Under the pieces are notes generated by a model that saw only the letters and a program-made list of their open reading frames with translations, had not been told where the DNA came from and made no database searches. Position numbers and translations under genes: made by a program. A DNA stretch of 64,000 bases from Acidobacteriota bacterium. GTDB lineage: Bacteria > Acidobacteriota > Blastocatellia > Pyrinomonadales > Pyrinomonadaceae. Position 1 is the stretch's first letter. The number at the start of each line of letters is the position of its first letter. Below are positions 53,889-63,284 of this stretch, piece after piece. The stretch spans positions 62,001 through 126,000 of the forward strand of contig QQUY01000002.1 of NCBI GenBank assembly GCA_003385635.1, read 5' to 3'.

Positions 53889-56800
53889 TCAATTCACAGA
53901 TACGGAGCTTGGCAGCGGAACATCGCCATTCGCACCAAAGTTGATCGCCTGGAATCCGTTCGTTGAGCCGAAGATGTACCAGGTCCTATCAGAAGGTCTC
54001 CAGACAACAGGATCGAACTTTCCGTCGCCGTCAAAATCTCCCGGGCTCGGGACATCTCCTGGTGCCCCCCAAGGAAATGCAAAGAACGAGTCGTCCTCGC
54101 TCCTGATCACAAACCACTCAGAGGTTGAGGGTCTGAAGAACGCCACATCGGCCTTCCCGTCACCTGTCCAATCCCCAATAGTCGTCCGGTCTCCTGAAGC
54201 ACCAAACTGATAAGCCTTTAACCCCGAAAATGATCTCAAGAGCCAGAACTGATTTTCCGACGGCCTGTAGACACCCACATCGTCGATCCCGTCACCGTCA
54301 TAGTCCGCTACAATCGGCCGGTCGGAGGCAACACCGAATGGAACCACAGACAATTGTCCATTCGAAGAACTCAAAATAAACCAGGTTCCAGATGAAGGTC
54401 TATAAACCGCAGGGTCTGCCTTGCCGTCTCCGTCAAAGTCGCCGGGAGCGGGGATATCGCCTTTTGCACCAAAGGGAAACGCGAAGAATGAATCGTCTTC
54501 AGATCGAAGTATGTACCACTCACCAGAGGATGGCCGCCAAAAAGCGATGTCCGACCGTCCGTCCCCTGTGTAGTCAGCGACAACCGGGATGTCTGTCGAA
54601 CTACCGAACTGAAGCCCGCGAGTACCTTGATCTGAGGATCTGAGCAGCCACCATTGCGAGGCTGGAAGACTGTTTGGCCGGAAAACAGCAATATCAGTAA
54701 TGCCGTCGCCGTCAAAGTCGAGATAGCCGGAAGATGTGAATTCGAACGCTTGGGCGCATTCATTCGGAAAGATGGTCAAAGATCCGGCGTTGTAATTCAT
54801 TGCCAGAAGATCTGCCGAAGAATCCGCGTTCAAATTCCCTACACTAAGAGTTCTCGGCTGGTCGCCTCCGGACGATGATTGTCTTAACACAAAGGAGCCG
54901 GTCCCCGTTCCTTCGAAGATCTTGACTTCCTCCGTGATGTTGGCCGTAGTCGCAAGGTCCTTCTTGCCGTCACGATTGAAATCATGTGCCACTATGTCAA
55001 AACTGCTGTTACCTCCGATATTAAATATCCCACCCGAAGAGAAAGAGCCCGAACCGTTACCCATGTACACCCTGAAATGCCCGGGCATCGTCGCGTCATG
55101 ATCAACCGTTACTGCGAAATCGATCTTCGCATCGTTGTTGAAATCATCCGCAATCACAGAGTAAGGATGTTTTGAAACTCCTATATTGAATTCGGTACCA
55201 ACAGGAAAAGTGCCGTTACCAGAATTGATCCTGACTTCCGATCGGCCGATTATCGAGTCGCCGGAAGTGTCCACAGCAAAAACAAGGTCCGGTCTACCAT
55301 CACGATTAAAATCCGCAATGTCACCCCTTAGAACTCGTCCGTTCGACAAGTAGATAGCAGGATTCTGGTTGAACGTTCCGTCGCCCTGTCCAAACCAGAC
55401 AACGAATCTCTGGACGTCACGGTCCGAAACAACAATGTCCTTTTTCCCGTCACCGTTGAAATCTTCTGAGCCTACATACACGGCAAAGCCGCCCCCCGGT
55501 AAGGTCTGGAAGGTAGGCAAAGCGGTGAAGCTTCCCGCACCATTTCCCAATAGGGTCTGGCCTGTTCCAAGGCCCACTGAGAATATGTCCTTTTCTCCGT
55601 CGTTGTTAAAATCATCGACGGTAAGATAATTTACGTAAATGTTCTGAAGAAACCGTTTCTGGGCATGGAAAGAATAGTCGCCTTTTCTCAGAAAGACAGT
55701 TACTCCGTATCCGCCTGAGTTGGCACTGATAACGTCGGCCCGACCGTCGTTATTCACATCCGTAACTGCTGCCATGTTCGGAAACGCGCCGTTAAAGATC
55801 TTTACCGTTGAAGGAGCCCGAAAGGTACCGTCTCCTTTTCCCAATGTTAGCGCTATCGACCCATTTCGACCGCTTGTAGAAACCACATCAAGCACATCAT
55901 CACCATCAAAATCGTGCAATGCCAGATCTCGTGGCTCGCCTGACGTCACCTGAAAGATCGGCGGCTTGAAATATCCGCTCCCGGTACCTATCAAAATCGA
56001 GACCTCGTTGGAGGCGAAATTGGAAGTTACGATGTCGTTCCGGCCGTCATTATTTAGATCGCCAATTGCCAGCCTCTGAACAACCTCACCGACTCTGTAC
56101 TCCACTGTCCTCCTGAATGACCCGTCTCCATTGCCAATGAGTGCGTGAACCCTGTCGCCGCTTGAGTTGAATGCTGCAATATCCGGGATCTGGTCTTCAT
56201 TTAAGTGCCCTGCAACGACCCCGCCTTGGCTCGACACGATGGACCAAGTGCGCTCGAATCCTCCTTTTCCGTTACCTTTGTAGAAAATCAAGCCATTGGT
56301 GCCTGAGACAAAATCGAGAACACCGTCCTGGTCAAAATCAGCAACAGCAAGACTGAACGAGACTCCGTTGGTCACCATCGTGTCAACAGGGGCGTGAAAT
56401 GTGCCGTTTCCGACCCCAGTGAACACTGACATCTTGCCTTGGAAAAATGAGCCGTGCAGCACGCCTATATCCCATTGACCGTCCTCATCGAAATCGGCGA
56501 TATCGAGTATTGCAGGATCGATCAGTTGGAGTTGCTCGCCGGGCGAGAACGAACCATCTCCATTCCCAAGTAAGATCGAAACCTTAGCAACTGCGCGGCT
56601 GAGGACGACGGCGTCAAGGAACTGATCATTGTTAAGGTCTTTTAGCACAACCTGCAATGGACCGATGTCCGCTCCGGAAGAAATTGCCGGGAGAAAGCCG
56701 CCTCCACCGTTGTTCCGGAGAACAGCAACGTCATTAGATTGAAGATTGGCCACAACAACGTCCTGATCATTGTCGTTGTCGACATCACCGAGCGCGATCG

Positions 56801-56957
56801 ACTGCGGCCGATTGCCTACCGGAAATTCCTTTCCCCCGGAAAAGACCGGCATTACGCATGGTTGAGCGGTAGCAAAAGCGAAGAGAAAATGGAGAAATAC
56901 AGCGGTTGGGATCAGCTGTCGGACTGGCCAGAATTCGGCCCAATTCATATCACTCAT
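53889..56957 (-). CDS. Exported FG-GAP/VCBS repeat protein
   Basis: This is 1,022 aa. Signal peptide (TAVFLHFLFAFATAQ), then a cysteine and about 14 FG-GAP repeats with Ca-binding-like D-x-D/N-x-D-G motifs (DVDNDNDQDVVVANL, DFDQDGVLDFVSG, DLNNDGRNDIVTSN). The last 300 residues switch to tandem units with DGKADVAFFRPSTSEWFVI, a type common in this phylum. They form one or two integrin-like beta-propellers exposed at the cell surface, with no enzymatic motif. There is no sorting tail or TM at the C-terminus. The start may be ATG 56957 or 56948, which differ by three codons. It is monocistronic. Confidence 0.85.
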   Translation of the reverse strand: MSDMNWAEFWPVRQLIPTAVFLHFLFAFATAQPCVMPVFSGGKEFPVGNRPQSIALGDVDNDNDQDVVVANLQSNDVAVLRNNGGGGFLPAISSGADIGPLQVVLKDLNNDQFLDAVVLSRAVAKVSILLGNGDGSFSPGEQLQLIDPAILDIADFDEDGQWDIGVLHGSFFQGKMSVFTGVGNGTFHAPVDTMVTNGVSFSLAVADFDQDGVLDFVSGTNGLIFYKGNGKGGFERTWSIVSSQGGVVAGHLNEDQIPDIAAFNSSGDRVHALIGNGDGSFRRTVEYRVGEVVQRLAIGDLNNDGRNDIVTSNFASNEVSILIGTGSGYFKPPIFQVTSGEPRDLALHDFDGDDVLDVVSTSGRNGSIALTLGKGDGTFRAPSTVKIFNGAFPNMAAVTDVNNDGRADVISANSGGYGVTVFLRKGDYSFHAQKRFLQNIYVNYLTVDDFNNDGEKDIFSVGLGTGQTLLGNGAGSFTALPTFQTLPGGGFAVYVGSEDFNGDGKKDIVVSDRDVQRFVVWFGQGDGTFNQNPAIYLSNGRVLRGDIADFNRDGRPDLVFAVDTSGDSIIGRSEVRINSGNGTFPVGTEFNIGVSKHPYSVIADDFNNDAKIDFAVTVDHDATMPGHFRVYMGNGSGSFSSGGIFNIGGNSSFDIVAHDFNRDGKKDLATTANITEEVKIFEGTGTGSFVLRQSSSGGDQPRTLSVGNLNADSSADLLAMNYNAGSLTIFPNECAQAFEFTSSGYLDFDGDGITDIAVFRPNSLPASQWWLLRSSDQGTRGLQFGSSTDIPVVADYTGDGRSDIAFWRPSSGEWYILRSEDDSFFAFPFGAKGDIPAPGDFDGDGKADPAVYRPSSGTWFILSSSNGQLSVVPFGVASDRPIVADYDGDGIDDVGVYRPSENQFWLLRSFSGLKAYQFGASGDRTTIGDWTGDGKADVAFFRPSTSEWFVIRSEDDSFFAFPWGAPGDVPSPGDFDGDGKFDPVVWRPSDRTWYIFGSTNGFQAINFGANGDVPLPSSVSVN

Positions 56958-57232
56958 AGATACGGTTCCGTGTGGAATACTACAGAGTACCTTTTACCAC
57001 AATTTCGATTCTAATTTACCTTTTGGAGGAGCATTATCGGCCTTTGCGGAGGTTGCCGGCGCGGCTTGATCAGTGCAAAGCGTGTGGGTGAAGTCCCTTA
57101 ACCCCTCGCAGTGATTGCAAGAAGAGAAAGTGCCGTTCGGTTTCTGTAGTAGAGAGTGAGTTTCTAAAGAACAAAGGGAAGGTTGTTGGCTTACCATATT
57201 GCTCTCATAGAGGCGACGGCGTACTCCAAGAC

Positions 57233-58024
57233 TTACGGCCAGGGGTTGAAGTCGATGCCGATGCTTGTTTGTCCAAAGAGCAGAGGGATCGCGATGTAGG
57301 AATTGAGGCGTCCCTTCATGACAGCGTTCATCAGAAGATTGTCCGCGTTGTAGGCCACGGGTGTCTGCATATCTACAAGAAGCTCTGCAGCTTTTCGATT
57401 CACAGAGTAAGCGTGCGTACAGAACTGTTTTCCGGCGATCTTGAAATGGTCGTTGTACGGTTTTGGATACAGGTTCCCGATCATCGTGTGATCATAACGA
57501 AGCAGGCCTGCGGCGTGTTGCAGATGGTAGATCGCTTTTGTGATCGACGCGAACCGCGGCGCCTTCGAGTATCCAAGCCAGCCCCAGTAGATAAGGTCGG
57601 CGTCCTCAGGGATCTGCTCTAGCATCGCCGAAAGGTATTCTTCCATTTCCGGAAAGGCGAATACGTCGTCCTCAAAGATCATCACTCGTTCATAGCCTTT
57701 CGAAAGCATGTCCTCGTAGATGCCCTTGTGGCCCAGCGAACAGCAGACAGTATCGAGCGTCATCGGCTTGTTTCGTCGATCCAACCTGCGAGCGAGATCT
57801 TCGTCGTAAGTCCCGTCGGCGATGAACTGCTGCATCGATAAGTCGCTGCTGTCTAGCCCCTCAAAGAACTCGATATCCCATCCGGCGAGATCTCGTCTGA
57901 AGACCTCCATACGATCAGCAAATCGTGGCAGGAACAGCACATACCGGTTGTCGTAGAGATCGTGCAGAGCTTTGAAGATGACCGGGCCTTCGGCTTGCTC
58001 TGCAGTAGGGTCTTCTTTGGCCAT
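57233..58024 (-). CDS. Glycosyltransferase family 25 protein
   Basis: This is 263 aa with no signal peptide. It has the GT25 layout: an N-terminal RYVLFLPRFADRMEVF strand-helix, the acceptor-side CCSLGHKGIYEDML (usually a Ser-His motif) and the metal-binding EDD in MIFEDDVFAF. LIYWGWLGYSK and ATSVNRKAAELL-like segments follow (here AYSVNRKAAELLVDM). Enzymes of this family add sugars, often galactose, to surface lipooligosaccharide. No other glycan genes are nearby, so the acceptor is unknown. The 276-bp gap to the FG-GAP gene shows nothing notable. Confidence 0.82.
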   Translation of the reverse strand: MAKEDPTAEQAEGPVIFKALHDLYDNRYVLFLPRFADRMEVFRRDLAGWDIEFFEGLDSSDLSMQQFIADGTYDEDLARRLDRRNKPMTLDTVCCSLGHKGIYEDMLSKGYERVMIFEDDVFAFPEMEEYLSAMLEQIPEDADLIYWGWLGYSKAPRFASITKAIYHLQHAAGLLRYDHTMIGNLYPKPYNDHFKIAGKQFCTHAYSVNRKAAELLVDMQTPVAYNADNLLMNAVMKGRLNSYIAIPLLFGQTSIGIDFNPWP

Positions 58025-58530
58025 ATATGTATTCCGTTCTCTTTGATCCCTGGAACATTTCGAACAAGCTCTATTCTACAGAATGACCGCTCCTGAGCAG
58101 CGTTACAAACGAAAATCGAAAGTGTCGTTTGCGGCTTCGCATCGGGATAGAACAGAAGGCCTTCGGTATGGCCGGAGGATCGAAAGGCACATCAAGGGCA
58201 CAGATGGCTCTAGCCAGCAGCTTAACCCCCGGGTGAAGCCGGGGGCCAATGATCCTTCCGATCAAGCCGATCCTTGGAATTCGTCCGCAACCTTGTAGAG
58301 TCCCTTGTATTTTTCCATCCCGCGGGGGCAGAGCCGCACGCTTTCATACTCGCCCTGCCCAAGGATCAGGCTACTGACACTTGCCGATAGTCCCCAACTA
58401 TTATCTACGGATCGCGAAATGGAGCCACCCCATGGATTTGAACCTGCGGGGTGCTCGGTTTGGACCTGTCATATTCCAGGTTTGATTGAATACTTGAAGA
58501 AGTTCAAGGAGAGGGTCGCTGCCCCGGGTT
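58025..58530. other. 506-bp gap with one REP-like hairpin and a tRNA-like fragment
   Basis: A CCCCCGG/CCGGGGG hairpin with a GTGAAG loop lies at 58226-58245. At 58420-58455 the minus strand reads like the 3' part of a tRNA (GCAGGTTCAAATCC then GGTGGCTCCA), but its T-stem does not pair and no 5' half is visible. No protein-coding gene is convincing. Confidence 0.4.
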
Positions 58531-58941
58531 TTAACCGCTCGGAAGGAACGCGCTGATAAACGGAATATCTTTTCGGTTAAGGAGCAACGAAAGAGTACCG
58601 AGTACCAGAACCACAAGCGCCAGCGCAAATAACAGGCCCCCATCCCCTTTTACCTCGATCCCCAACCTGGTCAGGTGACTGAAGATCGCGCCGAGGATAG
58701 TTAGCACCGCGATCAGGGACCCCAGCCATGCAGTTTGCGGGATCAAGATCAATACCGCTGCGATCAGTTCGACCACTCCCGAACCTATTCTTCCGTATGC
58801 CTCCAACTCCGGGCCCATCAGGGTCGTGAAGATGTATCGCGATTCCTCCGCACCCGTGAATTTGAAAAACAGTGTCTGCAGAAGAATTGCCGCAACCGCT
58901 ATTCTCGCAGCCCAACCAATCAACTGTACTGAACTTGCCAT
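58531..58941 (-). CDS. DoxX family membrane protein
   Basis: This is 136 aa from the ATG at 58941, chosen because GGAG lies 7 nt upstream; a longer frame from 59052 adds an unlikely polar N-terminus. Four membrane helices are visible, starting with IGWAARIAVAAILLQTLFFK, then VELIAAVLILIPQTAWLGSL and GGLLFALALVVLVLGTL. The FKFTG motif after the first helix is typical of DoxX/DoxD-like proteins. Members are quinone- or redox-linked membrane proteins of mostly unknown role. It is divergent from the Spondin_N gene. Confidence 0.83.
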   Translation of the reverse strand: MASSVQLIGWAARIAVAAILLQTLFFKFTGAEESRYIFTTLMGPELEAYGRIGSGVVELIAAVLILIPQTAWLGSLIAVLTILGAIFSHLTRLGIEVKGDGGLLFALALVVLVLGTLSLLLNRKDIPFISAFLPSG

Positions 58942-59120
58942 CTCGATTCTCCAGTGTGCTCTAAGATCATATTCCACACCGCTATCGCCCGAGCCGGCGC
59001 GATTATTCCAACATAAAAGCATGGAATACCGGACTTCATAACCGGGATTCAATGTCCCGGTTCCCCCGGCCAGAATCCCGGGGGATCGAATATTTCAAAA
59101 GAGATTGGAGAATTTTAGTG

Positions 59121-59840
59121 ATGATCAAACAAAGGATGATTGCCGCATTCGCGGTTGTTGCGGCCCTGGTTCTGGGCGCCCAGGATGCGGCGCATGCAGG
59201 CGGAAAGAAGAAAGAGGCCCGGTTTACGGTCCGGATCGAGAACATTTCGTCCGGGACAGGACTTCCGACGGTCGGAGACGCCACGTATCCCTTTGCGCTC
59301 TCGCCCGGTATGTACGTGGTGACGAACAAGAAGATGAGTTTCTTCAAGGTCGGCAAGAAAGCGAGTTCGGGTCTCGAGGCTCAGGCCGAGGACGGAAATC
59401 CGGAGACGCTTTCCAAATCGCTTCTCACCAAGGTGGGTTCCTTGTATATGGGTGTGTTCAACACGCCTGAAGGCGCCGAAGCTCCGGGACCTCTACTTCC
59501 GGGAGGCTCTTACGAGTTCTCTTTCACCGCAAGCGAGGGAATGAAACTGAACCTCATCGCGATGTTCGGCCAGTCGAACGACCTTTTCTACTCGCCCGCT
59601 TCGGCAATAGAACTGTTCAAGGGCGGAGAACCGGTTTCGGCGGACATCACGGACCTGCTAATGCTCTGGGACGCAGGAACCGAGGTCAACCAGGCGCCGG
59701 GGGTCGGCGATCAGCAGGCTCCCCGGCAGGCGGGCCCCAACATCGGCATGGCTGAGAACGGAAAAGTGTCGACGGTAATGGACAGCTTCGTCTATCCCAA
59801 GACCCGTGAAGTTCTGAAGGTCACGATTTCCGCGGGCTAA
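59121..59840 (+). CDS. Exported Spondin_N domain protein
   Basis: This is 239 aa from the ATG at 59121, with GGAG 10 nt upstream (a GTG at 59118 is equally spaced; 59052 is less likely). After a signal peptide (FAVVAALVLGAQDAAHA) comes one Spondin_N domain: ARFTVRIENISSG, PFALSPGMYVV, YEFSFTASEGMKLNLIAMFG, FYSPASAIELF, TDLLMLWDAGTEVNQAPG. This is a beta-sandwich with a bound-metal site, found in many bacterial secreted proteins of unknown target. The next gene follows after 82 bp with a GC-rich partial hairpin between, so they may share a transcript. Confidence 0.87.
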   Translation: MIKQRMIAAFAVVAALVLGAQDAAHAGGKKKEARFTVRIENISSGTGLPTVGDATYPFALSPGMYVVTNKKMSFFKVGKKASSGLEAQAEDGNPETLSKSLLTKVGSLYMGVFNTPEGAEAPGPLLPGGSYEFSFTASEGMKLNLIAMFGQSNDLFYSPASAIELFKGGEPVSADITDLLMLWDAGTEVNQAPGVGDQQAPRQAGPNIGMAENGKVSTVMDSFVYPKTREVLKVTISAG

Positions 59841-59922
59841 AGACGGCCCGTCAGGCTTTACGGGTCCCAGCTCGGATGCCGGGACCCCGCTCAAGAGTTT
59901 TGAAGGAAAAGAGGATCTATCA

Positions 59923-60771
59923 ATGAAAAAGATTGTGATACTGGCGCTGACAGCCCTAACTGCGGTTTCGGCATTTGGCCAGGTAAAAAACAAACCGACG
60001 CTCACGCTTGCGGGGGCTCGGAAGGTGATCGAAGGCGCAAAGGATTACGCGCTTAAAAACAACGCTCCCGGAGGGGTAATCGCGGTCGTCGATGACGGCG
60101 GAAACCTTATAGCTCTTGAAAGGCTTGACGGCACTTTCTCGGCGGGAGCCAACATCTCGGTCGGAAAGGCGAAGACCGCGGTCATGTTCAAGCGGCCGAC
60201 AAAGGTCTTCGAGGACATCATCAAGAACGGAAGGACTTCGATGGTCGCTTTGCCCGATTTCACACCGCTTCAGGGCGGCGTGCCGATCATGGTAGACGAC
60301 GAGATAGTCGGAGGTGTAGGCGTTTCAGGCGCGGCGTCCGCCCAGCAGGATGAAGAGCTCGCGATCGCCGGGGCGAACGCCCTGACGGGTGCGAAATCCG
60401 CTTCTGTCCGTTTCTTTGGCGCCGATTCGGTCAAGGACGCTTTCTCGAAGGGCGCAGTGATCGAGGACGGTTCGAACGGAGGGAACTATATGGTCCACGC
60501 TTCGCGGCGCGAGGGAGCCGGGATGAGCGAGGTCCACGAACTGGATACCGACATCATTTATGTCCTGGAAGGAACCGCGACGTTTGTCACCGGTGGCAGG
60601 TCCGTAGGGTCGAAGGAAGTCGCGGCAAATGAGTTTCGCGGTTCTTCGATCGAGGGCGGAGATGAGCGGAAGCTTGTCAAGGGCGATGTGATCATCGTTC
60701 CGAACAATACTCCGCACTGGTTTAAGGAAATCGGAGGGACCTTTCTCTACTACGTTGTAAAGGTCAGGTAA
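59923..60771 (+). CDS. Exported GlcG/HbpS-like domain fused to a cupin
   Basis: This is 282 aa with AGAGG 8 nt before the ATG. A signal peptide (ALTALTAVSAFG) is followed by a HbpS/GlcG-like domain (about 28-150: GGVIAVVDDGGNLIALERLD, KTAVMFKRPTKVFED, GGVPIMVDDEIVGGVGVSG). Then a cupin (about 195-282) has YVLEGTATFVTGG and IIVPNNTPHWF; the usual first cupin His cluster is partly replaced (MSEVHELDTDIIY). Related HbpS domains bind haem or cobalamin. The fusion is uncommon to my knowledge. It is followed by a strong terminator. Confidence 0.8.
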   Translation: MKKIVILALTALTAVSAFGQVKNKPTLTLAGARKVIEGAKDYALKNNAPGGVIAVVDDGGNLIALERLDGTFSAGANISVGKAKTAVMFKRPTKVFEDIIKNGRTSMVALPDFTPLQGGVPIMVDDEIVGGVGVSGAASAQQDEELAIAGANALTGAKSASVRFFGADSVKDAFSKGAVIEDGSNGGNYMVHASRREGAGMSEVHELDTDIIYVLEGTATFVTGGRSVGSKEVAANEFRGSSIEGGDERKLVKGDVIIVPNNTPHWFKEIGGTFLYYVVKVR

Positions 60772-60777
60772 CTGCAA

Positions 60778-60810
60778 GGCGGGCGGCCTGGGGCCGACCC
60801 GCCTTCTACT
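60778..60810 (+). terminator. Intrinsic terminator between GlcG/cupin and SMP-30 genes
   Basis: Stem GGCGGG-CGGCC with loop TGG and GGCCG-A-CCCGCC (one bulge), then TTCTACTTT. It starts 7 bp after the stop codon. The weak T-tract leaves some read-through possible. Confidence 0.55.
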
Positions 60811-60823
60811 TTGGAGTACAGAA

Positions 60824-62440
60824 ATGAAACGGCTATTTTTACCAATGTTCTTGACCGCGGTATCGATGGCGGGAGCAGCCTATCCACAGGATATCCCGAC
60901 AGGAAATGCCGACGCGGTGATCGATCTTGCTACTAAAACCGGGGCGGAACTCGTCTCGGGCGTTTGGAGATACAGCGACGCAAAGATCGTAGAAACAGAG
61001 TTCAGAAAAGCGGGACCCGACGGGCAGCCTACGGGAAGCCCGGTCAGGACTCTCGATTATCAGCCGAAGGCTGGCATTGCCAACTTTGATGACGCTTTGT
61101 GGGAGGTCATCCCCGCAGAGGGGATTTCTGAAAGGCGGGGGAACGGAAAGCTGTCCTTTAACTGGTATCGGATCAATGTCTCGATCCCCCGATCTGTTGG
61201 AAGTTTCGACACAAGAGGCTCGACCGTAGTGTTCCAAACCACCCTGGACGACTACGCGGAAATCTGGGTTGATGGCGAACTGGCGCGGTTCATAGGTCAG
61301 CGCGGCGGTTCGGTGGTCGGCGGCTGGAATGCCCCTAACCGGCTCGTCATCGGAAGGGATGTTGCTCCGGGACAAAAGATACAGATCGCCGTGTTCGGCA
61401 TCAACGGCCCGATCTCGAACCCACCAACCAACTTCATATGGATCCGTGAAGCTCGTCTCGAGTTCTACTCGGATAGCGGATCAGGTCCGTATGCGATTAC
61501 CCCGAGCGAGGTGAACGTCGACATTGACGTCAGGGATCCTGCGCTCACTCGAATCGTGGGTCCGAATCCGAAGATCTGGAAACTCGCCGAGGGCTTCAAG
61601 TTCACCGAAGGTCCGGTCTGGACGTCGAAAGGCCTTTTGTTCAGCGATCCTAACAGCAATGTCATTTACCTTTATTCAAAAGAAGGGAAGCTGAGCGTGT
61701 TCCGCACACCGAGCGGTTACAGCGGTAAGGATGTTTCCGAATACGGGCAGCCCGGATCCAACGGCATAACGCTCGATCCGCAGGGTCAGATCGTCTTCAA
61801 CCAGCACGGCAACCGCCGGGTCGTCCGTCTGAAGGCCGACGGGACCGAAGAAGTGATCGTCGACCGTTACGATGGCCATCGGCTCAACTCGCCGAATGAC
61901 CTGGTCTATCGATCCGACGGGACTCTCTTCTTCACCGATCCGCCATTCGGTCTCCCGAAGTTCGGGGACGATCCGCGTAAGGAACTCCCGTTCTCAGGCG
62001 TGTATTCGGTCCACAACGGCAACCTGCGGCTTCTAACGGACGAATTCACGGGCCCGAACGGAATCGCGCTTTCGCCCGACGAAGAGTATCTGTACGTTGG
62101 CAACTGGGACGAGAAGAGAAAGACCGTTTACCGGTACAAGGTTCTGCAGGATGGGACCGTTGCCGACGGCGAGCTTTTTTTCGATTTCACTCCGTTCCCC
62201 GGCGAAGATGCCATCGACGGAGTAAAGGTGGACCGGGAAGGGAACGTTTACGTTTCGGCGCCCGGAGGGCTCCAGGTCCTTTCACCGGAAGGAAAGCACC
62301 TGGGCACGATAAACGCGCCGCGGCACGTTCACAATATGGCTTGGGGCGAAGACGACGGAAAGACGCTCTACCTGACCGCACGGAGCGGTTTGTACCGGAT
62401 GCGCCTGAACGTCGAGGGAGTGAGGCCTGCGGCCAGGTGA
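60824..62440 (+). CDS. Exported SMP-30/gluconolactonase-family protein with N-terminal sandwich domain
   Basis: This is 538 aa with a signal peptide and GGAG 8 nt before the ATG. Residues 30-215 form a beta-rich module (FQTTLDDYAEIWVDGELARF, a jelly-roll or carbohydrate-binding-like pattern). Residues 235-530 are an SMP-30/gluconolaconase propeller: GFKFTEGPVWTSKGLLFSD with the first metal Glu, NSPNDLVYRSDGTLFFTDPP, TGPNGIALSPDEEYLYVGNW. The fold hydrolyses lactones or esters in the periplasm. The stop overlaps the GTG of the P-loop gene by 4 bp. Confidence 0.86.
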   Translation: MKRLFLPMFLTAVSMAGAAYPQDIPTGNADAVIDLATKTGAELVSGVWRYSDAKIVETEFRKAGPDGQPTGSPVRTLDYQPKAGIANFDDALWEVIPAEGISERRGNGKLSFNWYRINVSIPRSVGSFDTRGSTVVFQTTLDDYAEIWVDGELARFIGQRGGSVVGGWNAPNRLVIGRDVAPGQKIQIAVFGINGPISNPPTNFIWIREARLEFYSDSGSGPYAITPSEVNVDIDVRDPALTRIVGPNPKIWKLAEGFKFTEGPVWTSKGLLFSDPNSNVIYLYSKEGKLSVFRTPSGYSGKDVSEYGQPGSNGITLDPQGQIVFNQHGNRRVVRLKADGTEEVIVDRYDGHRLNSPNDLVYRSDGTLFFTDPPFGLPKFGDDPRKELPFSGVYSVHNGNLRLLTDEFTGPNGIALSPDEEYLYVGNWDEKRKTVYRYKVLQDGTVADGELFFDFTPFPGEDAIDGVKVDREGNVYVSAPGGLQVLSPEGKHLGTINAPRHVHNMAWGEDDGKTLYLTARSGLYRMRLNVEGVRPAAR

Positions 62441-62892
62441 GTCTGAGAGTAAAGGAGATCGGCGAGCTTGCCGGTCTCCCCTCTCACAAAGCATCGCAGA
62501 ACGGATCGAATGCGGCGTTTCTTGCTGGCATCCCCGGGCTCGATGCCAGCGGAAAAGGGTGGGCGGCGGACCGGCTGATGGAAATTCTCACCGGAGAAGG
62601 CATCCGTGTCGGAAGACTTACCGCCGATCATTGGCTAAGCCTCCCGGAAGTCCGCTTCTCGGACACCGATCCAGGAGGGAATTTTTACAGGAACGGTCTT
62701 CGGCTATCCGAGATGTTCGAGGGTACCGTCCTCCCTCTAAAACGTGAAAGAAAAATAGAAAGCTGGATAGACGTGCTGGGTCTGGAAGAGACGCTCGACG
62801 CCTTTGAACGGATATATTTCCCTGCGCAAATGGTCCATTTTACAGAGGACGATCCGGTTTCGTTCGCTGACTTGATCTTCGAGTACGGGTGA
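62437..62892 (+). CDS. Short P-loop kinase-like protein (uridine-kinase-like, possibly shortened)
   Basis: This is 151 aa from a GTG whose TGA-overlapping position (GTGA, 62437-62440) couples it to the SMP-30 gene; an upstream ATG at 62341 lies inside that gene. The N-terminus has AFLAGIPGLDASGKGWAADRL, a Walker A-like loop in which the usual Ser/Thr after GK is Gly. It is followed by GEGIRVGRLTADHWLSLPEV. The C-terminus has ERIYFPAQMVHFTEDDP, which I associate with the end of longer uridine-kinase-like proteins. About 100 central residues of such proteins seem to be absent between LPLKRERKIESWID and this end. Whether it is functional is unclear. Confidence 0.55.
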   Translation: MSLRVKEIGELAGLPSHKASQNGSNAAFLAGIPGLDASGKGWAADRLMEILTGEGIRVGRLTADHWLSLPEVRFSDTDPGGNFYRNGLRLSEMFEGTVLPLKRERKIESWIDVLGLEETLDAFERIYFPAQMVHFTEDDPVSFADLIFEYG

Positions 62893-63284
62893 AGGCTTCG
62901 ACGGTATAAAACAAACGAGACTTCAGAAACGAGGAATCTGGGAACGGGCACGAGTTCCCTTCCGATTCCCGTGCACACGACCCGAGCCGCATCAATCCAT
63001 CCTCAGCCACCAGTTCCCGACCGATCTCCTTCAACGATTTTATCTTGTCCGCTCACAGGTGAACGTCGCTACGCTGAGAGTTGGTCGCAGATAACGCAGT
63101 CGGCTCCATAGCCGTCCGCGGGTTGGTGGTTTCGCTGATTCCCGAAGCACACTCCTACATGCGAAGATCTCTTGCAAGTACGCATCGATGCGTCTACCAT
63201 CCTCGCATATCCGGGAAAATGACGGGTCAACAGGCGATGGACCGCCAATAATGCGGCCTCGCCCTATCCGGCGCACAGGTCGAA
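62893..63284. other. 392-bp gap before the PknK-like gene
   Basis: Nothing I can support: no repeat, hairpin with T-tract or convincing frame. Frames on the minus strand are short and arginine-rich without a ribosome site. Confidence 0.4.

Noticed and set aside
55490..55520. GTAAGGTCTGG inside the FG-GAP gene as another regulon element.
   Set aside because: It is intragenic, deviates in the first box and has no second box at the required distance.
58420..58455. tRNA-like 3' half on the minus strand (TTCAAAT loop and terminal CCA).
   Set aside because: The five positions on each side of the loop pair at only two positions, and no D-arm, anticodon arm or 5' acceptor strand is visible. At most a decayed fragment.
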